A stretch of DNA of 36,181 nt from Rhizophagus sp. LPA8_4_AMF (taxonomy: Eukaryota; Glomeromycota; Glomeromycetes; Glomerales; Glomeraceae): positions 1-36,181 of the forward strand of contig JADRCO010000359.1 in assembly GCA_021464525.1 (NCBI GenBank), read 5' to 3'. The notes under the pieces are model-generated. The model saw only the letters and a list, made by a program, of their open reading frames with translations, ran no database searches and was not told where the DNA came from. This document shows, piece by piece, positions 21,322 through 32,996 of the stretch. Numbering within the stretch: position 1 is the stretch's first letter; every line of letters begins with the position of its first letter. A program made the position numbers and the translations under genes.

Positions 21322-24271
21322 CGTTTTCTAATAATGCAAAGTATCATTTAGATATGTAAAGGATTTGCACTATGTCGGAAGAATTAACCAAATTTTTCAA
21401 TGCGATTTTGTTTATTTTAAAGACCCTACCTCTTCTGTCTTAATAACGAATAAATGCTTCAGCCAAATAAATTTTACCAAAAGCCTTCTTTCATAATAAA
21501 AATAATATCACATAAATATTAATATTAACATCAATAATAAATTTGAATCTTACCCGATATTCAATAGAATGTTGCCAATAAATTTCTTGGTTTTTCTTCT
21601 TTTTTAACGGTTTTGTCGTATTTATTACGTAATCGTACTTATTAAACGTTAGATTATCAATCATATTTATAACATTAAATAATATTTACTTCAAAAAAAA
21701 AAAAGTTTTTATAAAGAACGCTAAAAAATAAGGGATTTTATGAAAATTTTATGACAAAGAATATTAATGTAATTTTTTAATAATTTTTATTTACACAAAA
21801 TGTATTTTATTTAGTACAATCTTTCTATATGTTTATTAAATGATCTTTTTGTTTCTTGAATCATGCGTGAAAAATTTTCTCAATATATTTAGCGAGCACA
21901 ATTTTTTAATATTGATAAAAAATGGTTTCACCTAATTTTAGAAATTTTCTTTCTTTTTTTTAAAAAAAAAAAAAAGACAAAAAAAAAAAATTTTTTTTGT
22001 TTTTTTGACCGGCCCCTGAATCCGAATACTTTCATTATATGCATGGTCGGAACAAGCCTAAAAATTCCGTGAGTTATACCACATTTACGGAAAAAAACGA
22101 ACATGGATCATCATTTTTTTACGGGAGGATTTATTTGTGACACAAAATTAAATATCTGAGATGACTCAAAATATAAGCCTAAATCAAATTACTATTTTTG
22201 ATCGTAGTTTATATGAAACATTAACTTTAAACAGCAAAATATTGATAATAAGCCATTTTTGCCATATGCGATAAATATAACTTACTAATTATAGTATGAC
22301 ATAATTGAACCAAAATTAGATCGGACCGAATCTAAAAAAAATAGGGATATTCATACATAAATCGAGTGGGATGATTTTTAGATCATATGATAATTTAGAA
22401 GGAGACATAAAGATCTTTGTCATAATCAAAATATTTAAATAATGATTTTTTGAGCGAAACTAATCTTGAAGTTTAAATCACACTTTTCCAATAAATTTCA
22501 AACCACGTGAATGGGGTTCTGTTGGTCATACAATACACAAATAAAAATATTCAATTTTTATTCGTTAATGCATCATGCCTCACAGCTAAGGGGGACATTT
22601 TGAATATACCTTATTTCGAGGAGTGCTGTAACAAAAACACAAATACTTAATTAAACACTTTCCTGATTTAACAGTTAACAACCATTTTTGAATACCCGTA
22701 ATTTAAATTTTGTAAATATTAATAAACCTTTGAAGAATGAATTTTTTTAACCTGTTAAATTAATATATTACCTTGTACACTGCAGCACAATCCCTTTTCT
22801 TGATAATTTTTTTTTTTTCGCCTTTAATTAAATTTTAACTAAATCTAGATTTGTACCATATTAAATTATTGTTCTAATAAAAAGAAAATTAAGTAATGTA
22901 ATGCAATGCATTTGAACTTAGCCCATTTTTATCACTCATCTTGTTTCGTAAGGAATTAATTCAATTTTCTTATTTTTTCGACCCAACCCCTCATTACTTA
23001 ATTACACGGTTTCCAATTGTCGTCACACAAGAACATATTAAGAGTAATTATAGTAATTATCCAAATTTATTTTCTTTTTGCAAAGGAAAACAACAATTAA
23101 CTTTTTCATAAAAAATCTCTTTTAAAAAAAAGATCAAACTTGAATTGAAACTATTTTCATAAGATCGATGTAAAAGAATGATTTGTCGTCAAAGATTAAC
23201 TTTTTTCGGATAATTTCAATAAAAAATCACCTTATAATTATCTTTTCCCTTTCTCGTTAAATATATTTATATAATTATATAATATATATACATATATATA
23301 TATGATTATCTTTTTGCGCTAATTATAGAAGGTTCTTTGGAATTTCTTTTAAGGAAAATTCTTTTAACTTTTCTTTCGCAATCATAAATAACAAAAAGGT
23401 CCCAAAGAATTTACTATGAAAAAAATAATGATAATAATAATAATGATGCTTTCATTTTCATGTGTATAACAAAAAAAAAAGCGAAACTATAGAACTTTAT
23501 ATATAAGAAGGATATGAACATATTTACTGCGGCATGAATAAACATTTTTCACTTGTTCTACGTTTCGAATAATTATAAATGTTTACCAATGATAAATTAA
23601 GGTAGTAAAAAATGATTTACACATGTGAAATCTTTTTCGACGAATTAAAATTATTATTTTAATGTTGTACCTATTTTTAAAAAAATGATTGTTTATGTGA
23701 TTGTAAATAATTTTTATATATTAGTGTTTATATTATATCCGAACAGTATATATTGTATATAGTATATATTATTATATAAATTTATTGGCTAAAAGTTATG
23801 CAAATTTTTTTTTAAGCGGGTCATGTTTTTAAAAAAATTAAAAATAAAAATGTTCTATTAATAGATATTCCAAAATAATTCAACAAAAATTTATCGACAT
23901 TTTAAAAATAGAATAAATAGTATCTATTATTTTTGACATTTTAACACTAACAATTTTTTCAAACAAAGTTTAACGAAATAAACGGGATATTTCTCGTAAC
24001 ACTAAAACCAAAAGATGATAACATGTGGCGACCAAAAATATTTTTTTTGCAATAATTTTTAAACATTTTTTTTTTTTTTTAAGGAAATAATGATGCACTT
24101 GAGATATATTTGCCGTACATATAAACAGGGGAAATTATTCCGTCAAAAGAATTATAATAATTTTTTTTTTAAAAAAAAAAATTACAATGCGGAAGCAATG
24201 TGGATAGCAACAGGGTTTTAAAGTCTCATCTAATTTTAGAAGTAATAAATTTCTAAAATATTAACTGATAA
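21322..24271. other. Long intergenic region, no intact gene
   Basis: This region consists of extremely AT-rich DNA with A/T homopolymers (about 21960-22000, 24066-24080, 24160-24180) and TA-rich runs (23258-23305). GACCGGCCCCTGAA near 22005 and GGTCGGAACAAGCCT near 22046 may be repeat words (compare GGCCGGAACTAAGCCTGAA at 28139). An ATG at 23416 opens a short hydrophobic reading that is discussed under findings. Confidence 0.35.
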
Positions 24272-24427
24272 AGTTATTGTGTTTCGGAGATAACGTTAAC
24301 AAAAATTCGGTATTCATGTAAAGAATCTTTTTGGAAAATATATAAAGATTTGTGTTGTGGAACAATTTATACAGATCGTACAAAAATCATTGATAGTAAA
24401 TCTTGTGAACATCACTTAGCTGTTTAA
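24272..24427 (+). other. Cys-rich open stretch upstream of the oxidase gene, status unclear
   Basis: A 51-codon stop-bounded frame without an ATG contains six Cys plus Trp and His, reading in part SCKESFWKIYKDLCCG and SKSCEHHLAV. The composition is less random than its surroundings. It could be part of an upstream exon, a gene remnant or chance. It lies about 320 bp before the first recognised exon of the glyoxal oxidase gene, and its terminal TAA argues against simple in-frame continuation. Confidence 0.25.
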
Positions 24428-24701
24428 ATCTATACAAAGTAACTTATCACATACGTTGTGAGAATTTTTTTTTTTTCACTAATATTTCTTAAAAAAAAAA
24501 TGTCTCATTAATTTATTATTATATTATTATTATTTTTTTTTTATTGATACAATAAAAATACGGAATGACGGGCGTACATAAGTAAACAATAATATAAATT
24601 TCTGTGTTTTCTATAAATTGAATATCTATTTTTTTTTTAATTTATTTATAGTTATTATAAAAAAAAAAAAAATGTATATAAAATAACCCACAAGTTTTTT
24701 T

Positions 24702-24703
<2 letters not shown>

Positions 24704-24736
<33 letters not shown>
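24704..24736 (+). repeat. 33-nt poly(T) tract at a splice acceptor
   Basis: An uninterrupted run of 33 T, preceded by eight T and one C, ends 9 bp before the acceptor AG (24744-24745) of the glyoxal oxidase exon. It serves as an exaggerated polypyrimidine tract. Its length is also prone to sequencing and assembly error. Confidence 0.85.
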
Positions 24737-24737
<1 letters not shown>

Positions 24738-24745
24738 TACATTAG

Positions 24746-26504
24746 GTCCGGAGTAAATGCCATGCATGCTGTCTTGGTAGCTCCTAGAAAAGTAGTATTT
24801 GTAGACAAACGTAAATTTTTTCAAATTTTTATTATATTTATTTTGTTTGTAAATCATTTTATTGATTTTTATTTACTTATTTATTTTTTATTTTTTATTT
24901 TTGTTTTCCTTCCCCCTTACATTTTAAATTAGTTGAAAACAATCCGTTGAAGAGACCTGATGGGCTTTCTGCGTTATCATCAGAATATGATTTAGATACA
25001 AATACAGTTAAACCACTTGGAATTTACACAAATACATTTTGTTCATCAGGATCATGGTTAGGGAATGGAACTTTGGTTGAAGCTGGAGGAGATAAAGGAG
25101 ATGCAAATTATCGTAGTGGTATACAAACTCTTCGTTTATATGATTTATCCGTTGGAGATTGGGTTGAATTAGAAGGAATTGTTCCATCAAATAGATGGTA
25201 TCCAGCTATGGTAACCTTACCTAGCGGAAATGTAATGATTCTAGGAGGATCAAAAGCAGCTACTGGAGTTAATAGAGCTGATATTGATAATCCAACTTAC
25301 ACAATCTATCCTCCAAATGGTGGTGCTTTAGTAGACGTACCATTTCCTTTCTTAAGTACCCTTTTACCATATAATCTTTATCCAATGTTACATGTAATTC
25401 CAAATTATGAAGGAAAAACTCAACTTTTCGTATTTGCGAATCAAAATGGAATAGCTTATGATCTTGATACCGGTAAAACTGTTGCAGAATATCCAAAAAT
25501 GCCAGGTGGTATTCGCTCATATCCATTAACTGGAACTTCTATTATGATACCACTTGACCCTATGGATTATTATAAACCAACCGTCATGATTTGTGGTGGT
25601 AATAAAATTTATGAACTTACATCACCAGCTGAAGCTTCCTGTGGCAGATTGGAATTAACTACACCGAATGCTGCGTGGGAAATGGATGATTTCGGTGGTC
25701 AAGGACGTGTTATGCCTGATGCTACCTATTTAGTGGATGGGTCCATTTTGTTTGTTAATGGTGCTGCAACTGGTTTCGCCGGTTATCGTAAAGGTGGAGG
25801 CGCTAACGCTTTATGGGTCAATGAAAATCCCGTGTTTACCCCATCCCTTTATGATCCATTTGCTAAAACGTATAAAACTCTTGCTGCATCTACTATACCT
25901 AGAATGTATCACTCTGTTTCTACTTTAATACCTGATGGCTCTGTACTTATTACCGGAAGTAATCCACAGGGTGGCGTCACTCTTAATGTTAAATATCCCA
26001 CTGAGTGAGTAAACCTTTTTAATATATATGTTTTTTTTACGGTTATTAAAAAAAATTCTAATCATTTTTTTCTCTATCTCTCTCTTTCCAATTAGATATC
26101 GTGTTGAAATTTTCTATCCACCTTATCTTTATACACCAACTCCTCGTCCAAATATTATTTCTCTTCAAGCTTCCCCAATTAATGAAAACAGAATTCCTGT
26201 AAATTATGGTCAAGAAGTCACTATGGTTGTACAAATCAAACCTGGTAGTTCCCCACCAAGTTTGAAAGCTTCTATTATACATCATGGTTTCATCACACAT
26301 TCACAAAATTTCAGTCAACGTTATGTTTATCTTGAAATTACAAACGTTTGGGCCGATTCATCAGCTACTGATCAATATATTGTTACTCTTAAATTACCTC
26401 CAAATCCTACAATAATTGCTCCTGGTCCTTCTTACATATACGTTTTTAATCATGATGCTCCTCCTGTTAGTGGTGTTCATGTTTTACTTCAACAAGCAGT
26501 TTAA
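24746..26504 (+). CDS. Glyoxal oxidase-like copper-radical oxidase (AA5), 5' exon not located
   Basis: Recognised exons are 24746-24810, 24933-26004 and 26096-26504 with GT-AG introns and a consistent frame, giving 514 residues after the first splice. The family is secreted, holds one copper and a Cys-Tyr radical cofactor, and oxidises aldehydes or alcohols to give H2O2. All expected ligand positions are present: Cys in NTFCSSGSWLGNGTLVEAGG (25040-25042), Tyr in RWYPAM (25199-25201), axial Tyr and His in RMYHSVSTL (25907-25912), and the later His in ITHSQNFSQR (26298-26300). A glyoxal oxidase N-terminal kelch-type propeller is followed by the C-terminal DUF1929-type domain ending VHVLLQQAV. 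The first exon starts at phase 2 with SGVNAMHAVLVAPRKVVFVD, so the signal peptide must come from an upstream exon I could not place with confidence. Glyoxal oxidase is the best match; galactose oxidase-like relatives are possible. Confidence 0.9.
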
Positions 26505-27232
26505 AAAATGAGGTGGGACTTTAAGGGGAGAGAAGTTTTATCGTAAAAAAAAAAAAAAAACATTTAGAACATGTAAATTTCCCTCCCCCGTTTTAACACG
26601 ATGTTTTTTTTTTCTTGCAAATATTTTGTATTTATTTAAATATAATTCTTTTATAATATATATATTCCAAATTGACAAATATCATAAATACCTATTTAAT
26701 TACGTATCGTTCTTAGATTATCAATAATAACTCGTTAAATTAGTTTTATAATAATATAACTTTAGACAAAAAATTATAAAAATGAAAAATAAAAATATGT
26801 ATTAGAAATCTTCAAAATAAAATGTATTGATGATATATAGTCTGAAATAATGATTAATTATATCGAGTATTTACTATATATAATACTTTATTTACGATAA
26901 ATAAATATGTTATCGCGAGAATAAATCCTTTTCTAATCCGTTACTGAATCCCGTTTCTTGTTTTTTAGAACTACGTATATACAAAATCACTTGCACTTTT
27001 GATTGGACGATATAATGTAATATCATTGATACCGAATTTTTTAATGTATTTAGAATTTTTTAATGTTTTAACAATTTTTCTTTTAACATTCTAGATTTCT
27101 AGTTACATTTTTTTCTCAAGAAGTGTGTTATAAAAGTTATTCGTTATTATAAATGTTATTTTAATTTATTTTTGCATAAAAACACTTGAATTATTTCATT
27201 TAATTGAATTTTTTTTCTCTTAATAGCGTAGT
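26505..27232. other. Downstream of the oxidase, no gene seen
   Basis: A 3' flank with an A-run at about 26546-26561 and otherwise TA-rich sequence. No coding frame is supported. Confidence 0.35.
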
Positions 27233-27414
27233 CCCTGTAAAAAAAAAGTCAATCCATTTTTTTTATTCCATCTTTTTTCCGTAAAAGGGTCATATTTCCG
27301 GAATTAATTACCTTACATCCCGGAATTTATCGAATTATTTACATTTTCCGTGAATGGATCCGTGAAAGACTCATTTTTGACGGAGTTTTTACACGGATAA
27401 AATTTTTTATAGGG
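27233..27414. mobile_element. 182-bp MITE with 3-bp target-site duplication (family member 2)
   Basis: It has the same ends as the element at 15055-15181: CCCTGTAAAAAA on the left and ATTTTTTATAGGG on the right. It is flanked by AGT on both sides (27230-27232 and 27415-27417). It shares internal TTTTTTCCGT, CCGTGAATG and ACGGAGTTTTTAC words with the first copy and is about 55 bp longer. Confidence 0.8.
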
Positions 27415-28775
27415 AGTAAAGTCAACTGACTAGCAATTCATCTATCCCCTAAGGTCTTAATCTTGATCAGATTATTTCTCAATTACCGGGGAACATTAAA
27501 TATTTATTAATATTAATATTAAAGAAACAATAATTTTTTATTTGAAATTTTGCGATTTAATAGTAATACATACTATAAATCGATTTTCTTTTTTTATTCG
27601 ATGAGCTAAAATTTGTATCTCTATAATTAAGCAAATAAATCATCTACTAACTTTAGACATGAAATCATTCGACGTGTTTAACAAGCTAAATTTCATTTTT
27701 CTACGATACTACCTATATATAACAGTTTTTATTTAGCTAGTTGCTGCTACTAGTTGCATTTATATAGACAGTTTTGCTAGGGTTGACAAATCGGCATTTT
27801 TTTAAAAATATAAGAGCTTTTATTTGAAAAAAATCATTCCCTCTTTATCGGTCTACCGATCCATAATAGGTTATTCACGCGAATAGTATTGATATCACAG
27901 GATTTTTAACAATTTATCCGATCTCTAAGCCATTTAAATTCCCAAGAGGGTAACGATATTACGTAAATTTCAATTTCGAATGTGCGCGCACATTCTGTTA
28001 TTCGCTTATTGTAAATAATTACCAAAAAATTATTAAATATTATAAGCCCACATTATTTAAACATGTTGTAAGAATTTCGAATAACAACATATAAATAGGT
28101 AACAAATGAATTTACTAATTAATTCTCATTCTTCAAAGGCCGGAACTAAGCCTGAAATTATCTAAAAGGAGGGATCTACCAATTTTTTCTCATAGAGGTA
28201 ATACGCAAACTTTGTATTGTTACCTTTTTTTGTATTATTCGGAGTTCGGAGTTCTAACCAAACTTTAATTACGTTGAATAATTGTTGATAATTGTTTCAA
28301 ATGCCTTAACCAAGTTAGATTTGGAACATAGTCAGGTTTGAAAACACTAAAATTATTTATTTAAGGGGGAGAGGGGGGTCATGTTACGGTGATATTAACC
28401 TTCAATGGTGATTGAATTAAGTAATTTATACTTTTCTACGTTTTAAGAGAATCAGAAATTTATTTTTTTTAAAAAAAAAATTTCGATTCTTCCCGAAACG
28501 CCATCTTTAAAATAAAATTCTTTTCTTCGAATTTTACGTAATTTATTTATGATCTCTACTAATTATATAAAATAATTTTCATTTATTGTTTCAAAATATT
28601 TATACTGTATATTTTACTTTCTTATAATAAAATAAAATTATAATTACAAAATTAAATATTTTCATACATATTATTATATATATATATATATTTTAATAAA
28701 AATATTTACTATAAAGAAATTTTTTTAATGTACTTAAAAAAATTATTACATAAAAAATGTTCTTAAATGTATTTA
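27415..28775. other. Intergenic between the oxidase and methyltransferase gene 2
   Basis: No gene was seen. The stretch contains an 18-bp palindrome GAATGTGCGCGCACATTC (27978-27995), a GGCCGGAACTAAGCCTG word (28139), a G-rich run GGGGGAGAGGGGGGTC (28364-28379) and a TA-repeat (about 28676-28692). Confidence 0.4.
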
Positions 28776-30119
28776 TTATATTAAATTTTTTTGAGTCCAA
28801 AATCTAATATAATTAATTTCAGGTTTTGTTTGTTTAAATTCTTCTATTATATCATTTTCTGCCATATATTTAAATTTCTCTTTAGAAATTTCCAATTCAT
28901 TACTTAGACTTTCGATTGCCATCTCCGTGGTACAAAATGATGTAAATATATTTTGATAAACTATACCGATTTTATCACCATTCGGTCCAATGATGGACTT
29001 CCTTTCATCTCGATGAATTTTTGTTATATTCGAATGTGATTCAAATATTGAATCAAGGTTACATGTTAAATTCATGTCCACATTTCGTTTTAAGGAAGAG
29101 TCATAAACTTTAATTAAAAGAAATTAAGATTTAATTAGTATAAATACAATCATTACGTCATATGTTAAAGTGAGCGTGACGAATTTATTTGCTGATTAAC
29201 ATAATCTGGACCGTTACATAGTCTAGACCGTTCCATCATCAAATATATACAAGATAATTAAAATTAAAGAATAAACTTACTTCCTCCATATAATTTTTTA
29301 AAAATTGGACCTGCTTCATCAGGTATAATGTATGGCTCAACTACTTCTATAAATCCACCTGATTTTGTTACCCTTTAAATGAAAAAATTCAATGATCATA
29401 AAGTAAGTGATACAGTAGCGATACTTCAATTATACTCGTATAATTCGTATAATTTAAATTATCTACCTCATGAGCTCAGAAAAAACAAAATTCCATTGAT
29501 CTCTTGTAAGAATGAGTATCATTGATTCCATATGTACAAAATCAAATTCATTATCAGGAAAAGGTAATCCATTAAATATATTTCCTTCGATAAATTTTAG
29601 ATTACTTGGTTTTATCTATTAAAAAAAAAGAAAAATTAAAATTAAAATTTCACCATTTCACATGAAATAAAATTATTATTTTTATTTCGTATTTACCGTT
29701 TGTGGATATATTGGCTTCATATCAAGTCCGATAAATTGAGAACTTGTAAATGTATTTGATAATTCTAATAACCAAGTTCCAGGACCGCATCTTTTAAAAA
29801 GAAGAAATAAAATTAATAAATTCACTCATATTAAATTGTAACACCGCATATAAAATCTGTATATTTGAAGATTGAATTAAACTTACCCAACGTCCAAAAC
29901 TTTACATCCTCTTATTAAATTATCTTCGATTGGGGAAGAAAAATTATTTTGAAATAAGTATTTTTTAAAAAAATGTTGTGTATGTAACCTATCAACATCA
30001 TTTATATCGTTCGATAAATAATACGTTGATTCGTTTTCTTTGGTTAATAGGTCGTGAGATGATACTTTTATCGATTTCGATTTTTTTGATTTTAATAGTC
30101 TGGAATTGTTGATACCCAT
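28776..30119 (-). CDS. SAM-dependent methyltransferase, paralog 2 (five exons)
   Basis: Exons in transcript order are 30119-29887, 29790-29697, 29615-29467, 29372-29281 and 29107-28776, giving 299 aa. Each intron has GT-AG ends and every phase matches paralogs 1 and 3. The N-terminus MGINNSRLLKSKKSKSIK carries the MGxxxS myristoylation pattern followed by a strongly basic stretch, which would also favour membrane binding. Motif I is KVLDVGCGPGTWLLEL, the ribose-binding acidic residue lies in FIGLDMKP, and the later blocks are NEFDFVHMESM and VTKSGGFIEVVE (Ser in place of the usual Pro of KPGG). The C-terminal block is NLDSIFESHSNITKIHRDE to IRFWTQKNLI. Core residues are intact, so the enzyme is probably active; the substrate is unknown. 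It is divergent from gene 3, 2.9 kb away. Confidence 0.88.
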
Positions 30120-30354
30120 AATTAGAAATGTAAATTATTTTTTTTGAAGAGGATGTTGGACTTGTGGACTTGAGGCGTTTTTTTTATATGTTTTTCGCGG
30201 TGTATTACTCATTCCTGATTTTTTTTCGTGTCACCGATTATTAAGAGATACAAGCGCATTATCATATCGTACATATCGTACATCAATAAAGTTATTTACG
30301 TAAGACTTAGTCATGTTAGTAATCATTTCTAAGTTCATAAACTTGTTTATATAA

Positions 30355-30390
<36 letters not shown>

Positions 30391-30729
30391 TGTTGTCATT
30401 AAAAGATCATGTATTCCATTTTTTTCTTTTTTTTTAAAAAAAAGGGTAAAGAAAACAAATAGAAAAAATCTTGCGATTTTCATATTTATAATATTATGTA
30501 ATTTAATTTCTTGATTTTTATGGAAAGAAAAAATGAAAATCTCAACTGAAAAAATCGGGAAAAAAAATTTCAGCAAGATTACCAGACACCGTGCACACAC
30601 AATTAGAAATAAATTGTTGTTCAAACTACGCGTGACTGGTCATGGACTGGTCATATTATAGTAAATGACGTAAGTAACAAAAGAATCAGCCAATCGGATA
30701 ATTTTTCTCTTTTTTTTTTTAATAAATAA
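30120..30729. other. Upstream region of methyltransferase gene 2
   Basis: This is the start of the 2.9-kb divergent interval. It holds an (AAT)12 microsatellite (30355-30390) and a direct duplication of GACTGGTCATG-type words (30632-30653). Open frames through the AAT tract encode only Ile or similar runs and are not genes. Confidence 0.45.
30355..30390 (+). repeat. (AAT)12 microsatellite
   Basis: Twelve uninterrupted AAT units lie about 240 bp upstream of the start of methyltransferase gene 2. Confidence 0.9.
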
Positions 30730-31440
30730 TGAATTAATTTCGTTTCATAAAGCAATCAATAAGGCAATACAGATAACAGATAACGTAAATAAACAAATAT
30801 CATTTTTAATATATATCATGAGTGTATGTAAAGAAGATGCACACTTAAACTTAACCAGTTAAAAAATTTTTTAATTAAATAGAAAAAAAAAATTATTATT
30901 ATTTTTTTTTTTTAAGTCATTATGCATGAACGCATGAACCACATCCTATCCTAAACTGTAATAATACTTTTAAAAAAAAAGTTCATAAATGGTTTGGATT
31001 TATTAAATATATGTACGTGACAATTTTTCGTAATCTTTTGTTGTTAAATTTTAAATATTATTTAAGACGATTATAAATTTCCATGAATTTCTAAATATCG
31101 TAAATTATCGTAAAATGCCGTAAATGTCAAAGAAGTCATAAATGTAAATTAAATTTACTGTTGGATATTTATTGAAATGCCAAGAATTTTCTTTATTCTT
31201 ATAACCACATCAGCTTTGATACTTTCGTAAAAAAAATTTTTAATTATAGAAATTTGGTAACACTAATATCCATATGGCAAATTGAATGAGAAAAATCTAA
31301 CATAAATAAGCCATTTCTCGTTTTATCTCGCTGACAAATTGTTATGTAATACATCATTACCAATAAAGTCGTCATGCATGGCAAATCATTAAATATTCAT
31401 TCTCATTATATAATTGAATTCTTTGTCCATATAGCAAAAT
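30730..31440 (+). repeat. Duplicated promoter-proximal block, copy 1
   Basis: The order and spacing of words here match 32100-32920, which is the upstream region of methyltransferase gene 3. Shared words include AACAGATAAC, ATATGTACGTGACAAT (ATATGTGTACGTGACAAT), TAAATATTATT(T)AAGA, GATTATAAATTTCC, GTCATAAATGT, CTGACAAAT(T/C)GTTA and TTCATTCTCATTATATAA (TTCATTTTCATTATATAA). It lies directly upstream of the decayed methyltransferase copy at 31456, so promoter and gene were duplicated together. Confidence 0.7.
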
Positions 31441-31455
31441 TTTATGTGCCATAAT

Positions 31456-31612
31456 TCTGGTAATAATAAAATTCACATTTTAAGCACAAAACGATTTGCA
31501 AATATATTTTACTTGAATGATTGATTATTCCTATTTTAAGATGTGGCCCTAGAAACAAAATATAGAAGTTCTTATTTTTTTTTGAAATCGATATTAGACC
31601 AATAGCAAAATT
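31456..31612 (+). pseudogene. Decayed methyltransferase copy (relic of exons 1 and 2)
   Basis: TCTGGTAATAATAAAATTCA (31456-31475) followed by CATTTTAAGCACAAAACG matches the first codons of gene 3 (ATGGGTAATAACAATTCAC) with the ATG destroyed and a 2-bp insertion. After about 40 bp that resemble intron 1 (ending CTATTTTAAG), 31541-31612 matches exon 2. It has TGTGGCCCT for the Cys-Gly-Pro motif, a deletion covering the TWLLDLASK codons, TTCTTATTTTTTTTTGAAA and GATATTAGACCAATA, followed by a preserved GTAAGA donor. Most of exon 1 and everything after exon 2 is lost or unrecognisable. Confidence 0.75.
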
Positions 31613-32099
31613 GTAAGAAATTAATATTTTATTTATGAAAAAAAGAAAACAGATAATCTTGAATATTTTGCAAAATTTAATGAATTATTATTATGTTATC
31701 AGTCATCTATTTTTGCATATATAGATATAATTTTTTTATTGATTAAGATTTAATAAATCATTTTTTAAAATTTTTATATTCATGAGATATTAAGTGTCGG
31801 AATAATCGTTGGGACCTGTTTCGATTCTTAATAATTTAATAATTTGAAATTATTGATACTCATAATTTAATGTGTAATTTCTTTTTTAGGTCTTTATTTC
31901 CAATTAAAAAAGAATATTTAGCTTGAGACATAATTTAAAAAAATTGTAAATCCACAAGAGTAACGTTGTTCGAAATGATCGGGTTTCATATCAATAAAAT
32001 AGTAATGCACATACGATTATATTGATTGGATATTATAAAATGCATAAATAATTACGTACGACTGCTGGTCATAGCATCGTAGATTATGATGATGCCAAT
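31613..32099. other. Intergenic, no gene seen
   Basis: This interval contains a TATTCATGAGATATTAAGTG word (31780-31799) also found at 10803. On the minus strand near 31853-31867, ATGAGTATCAATAAT resembles the first codons of methyltransferase gene 2 (ATGGGTATCAACAAT). The similarity is short and goes no further, so it is not called as a relic. Confidence 0.35.
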
Positions 32100-32920
32100 C
32101 GGAAAAATTTTTTATGTTTAAGAAAATTAATTTTGTGTTAATTAAAGAATAACAGATAACCTTACAGAAGTTACGATGACCACTTCAGGGGTCGATAAAA
32201 TAAATATTTATTTTAAAATAAATACGTGAGTATGTAAAGAAAAGTACTATAATAATGAAATAAGTTAACCAATAAAATCATTTTTTATTTTAATATGCTT
32301 GTTCACTAATATAGTGTATATATATGTATATTTTTAATATTTTTAATTTTTATGCGTGCATAGAAATCTTCATTATACCCTGGTTTATGAATGGTTTAAT
32401 ATATGTGTACGTGACAATAATCTTTGAATTTTAAATATTATTAAGATGATTATAAATTTCCCAAATTTTGTATATGTCATAAATGTCAAATATGGCAAAA
32501 ATGTAAATGTAGGCTTTCATATGTCGCATTAACTTTTTTTTTTCCATTTTTGACGCTTTCGACAAAAGTTTTTATATTGGTGTTTCAATATTATTAAAAT
32601 TGATTTTTATATGGTGTATTTTTTTTTTGGACATTTCAGTATATTTTCCGTATATTACCTGTACATTTTCCGGATAAAAAACACAAACACAAGCATCACA
32701 CAAAAACACAAAGCATAATTTTTGTCCAGAAACGGTCTAGAAACGGTCTAGAAAAAAGAAATTGCTATATGGAAAAATTTATAAAACCAATAAATATAGA
32801 AATATCGTAACACACGTTATATAGAACATCTGACAAATCGTTACATAATACATAAAAACCAATTAAATCGTCATGAAGCTAAATTTTCATTTTCATTATA
32901 TAAATAGTGAAACCCTAGTT
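32100..32920 (+). repeat. Duplicated promoter-proximal block, copy 2 (upstream of gene 3)
   Basis: This is the partner of 30730-31440, as described there. It also shares AATAAATACGTGAGTATGTA and AAAGAAAAGTACTA with a third, shorter copy at about 35702-35815. Confidence 0.7.
32897..32905 (+). promoter_or_regulatory. Candidate TATA box of methyltransferase gene 3
   Basis: TATATAAAT lies 92 bp before the ATG, within the conserved CATTATATAA word shared with the duplicated block upstream of the 31456 relic. Conservation between the two blocks supports it, but TA-rich words are common here. Confidence 0.4.
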
Positions 32921-32996
32921 TTGTTCTTAACAGAATACTTTATTTAAAAAAAGCTTATGCAATTGCGATTATTTCATCCAAGAAATAAATTAAAGC

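Noticed and set aside
24090-24221. 43-codon plus-strand frame beginning MMHLRYICRTYKQG as the oxidase first exon
   Set aside because: It has no signal-peptide character, depends on A-runs and gives no suitable splice donor of the needed phase.
24626-24857. Lys-rich minus-strand frames through the poly(T) tract
   Set aside because: They are a by-product of the homopolymer and overlap the true first recognised exon of the oxidase.
25008-26300. Open frames on the minus strand and in another plus frame across the oxidase gene
   Set aside because: They overlap well-conserved oxidase exons and show no family motifs of their own.
30316-30624. 102-codon minus-strand frame through the AAT microsatellite
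   Set aside because: It is made of Ile and Phe runs from the microsatellite and T-runs, with no conserved feature.
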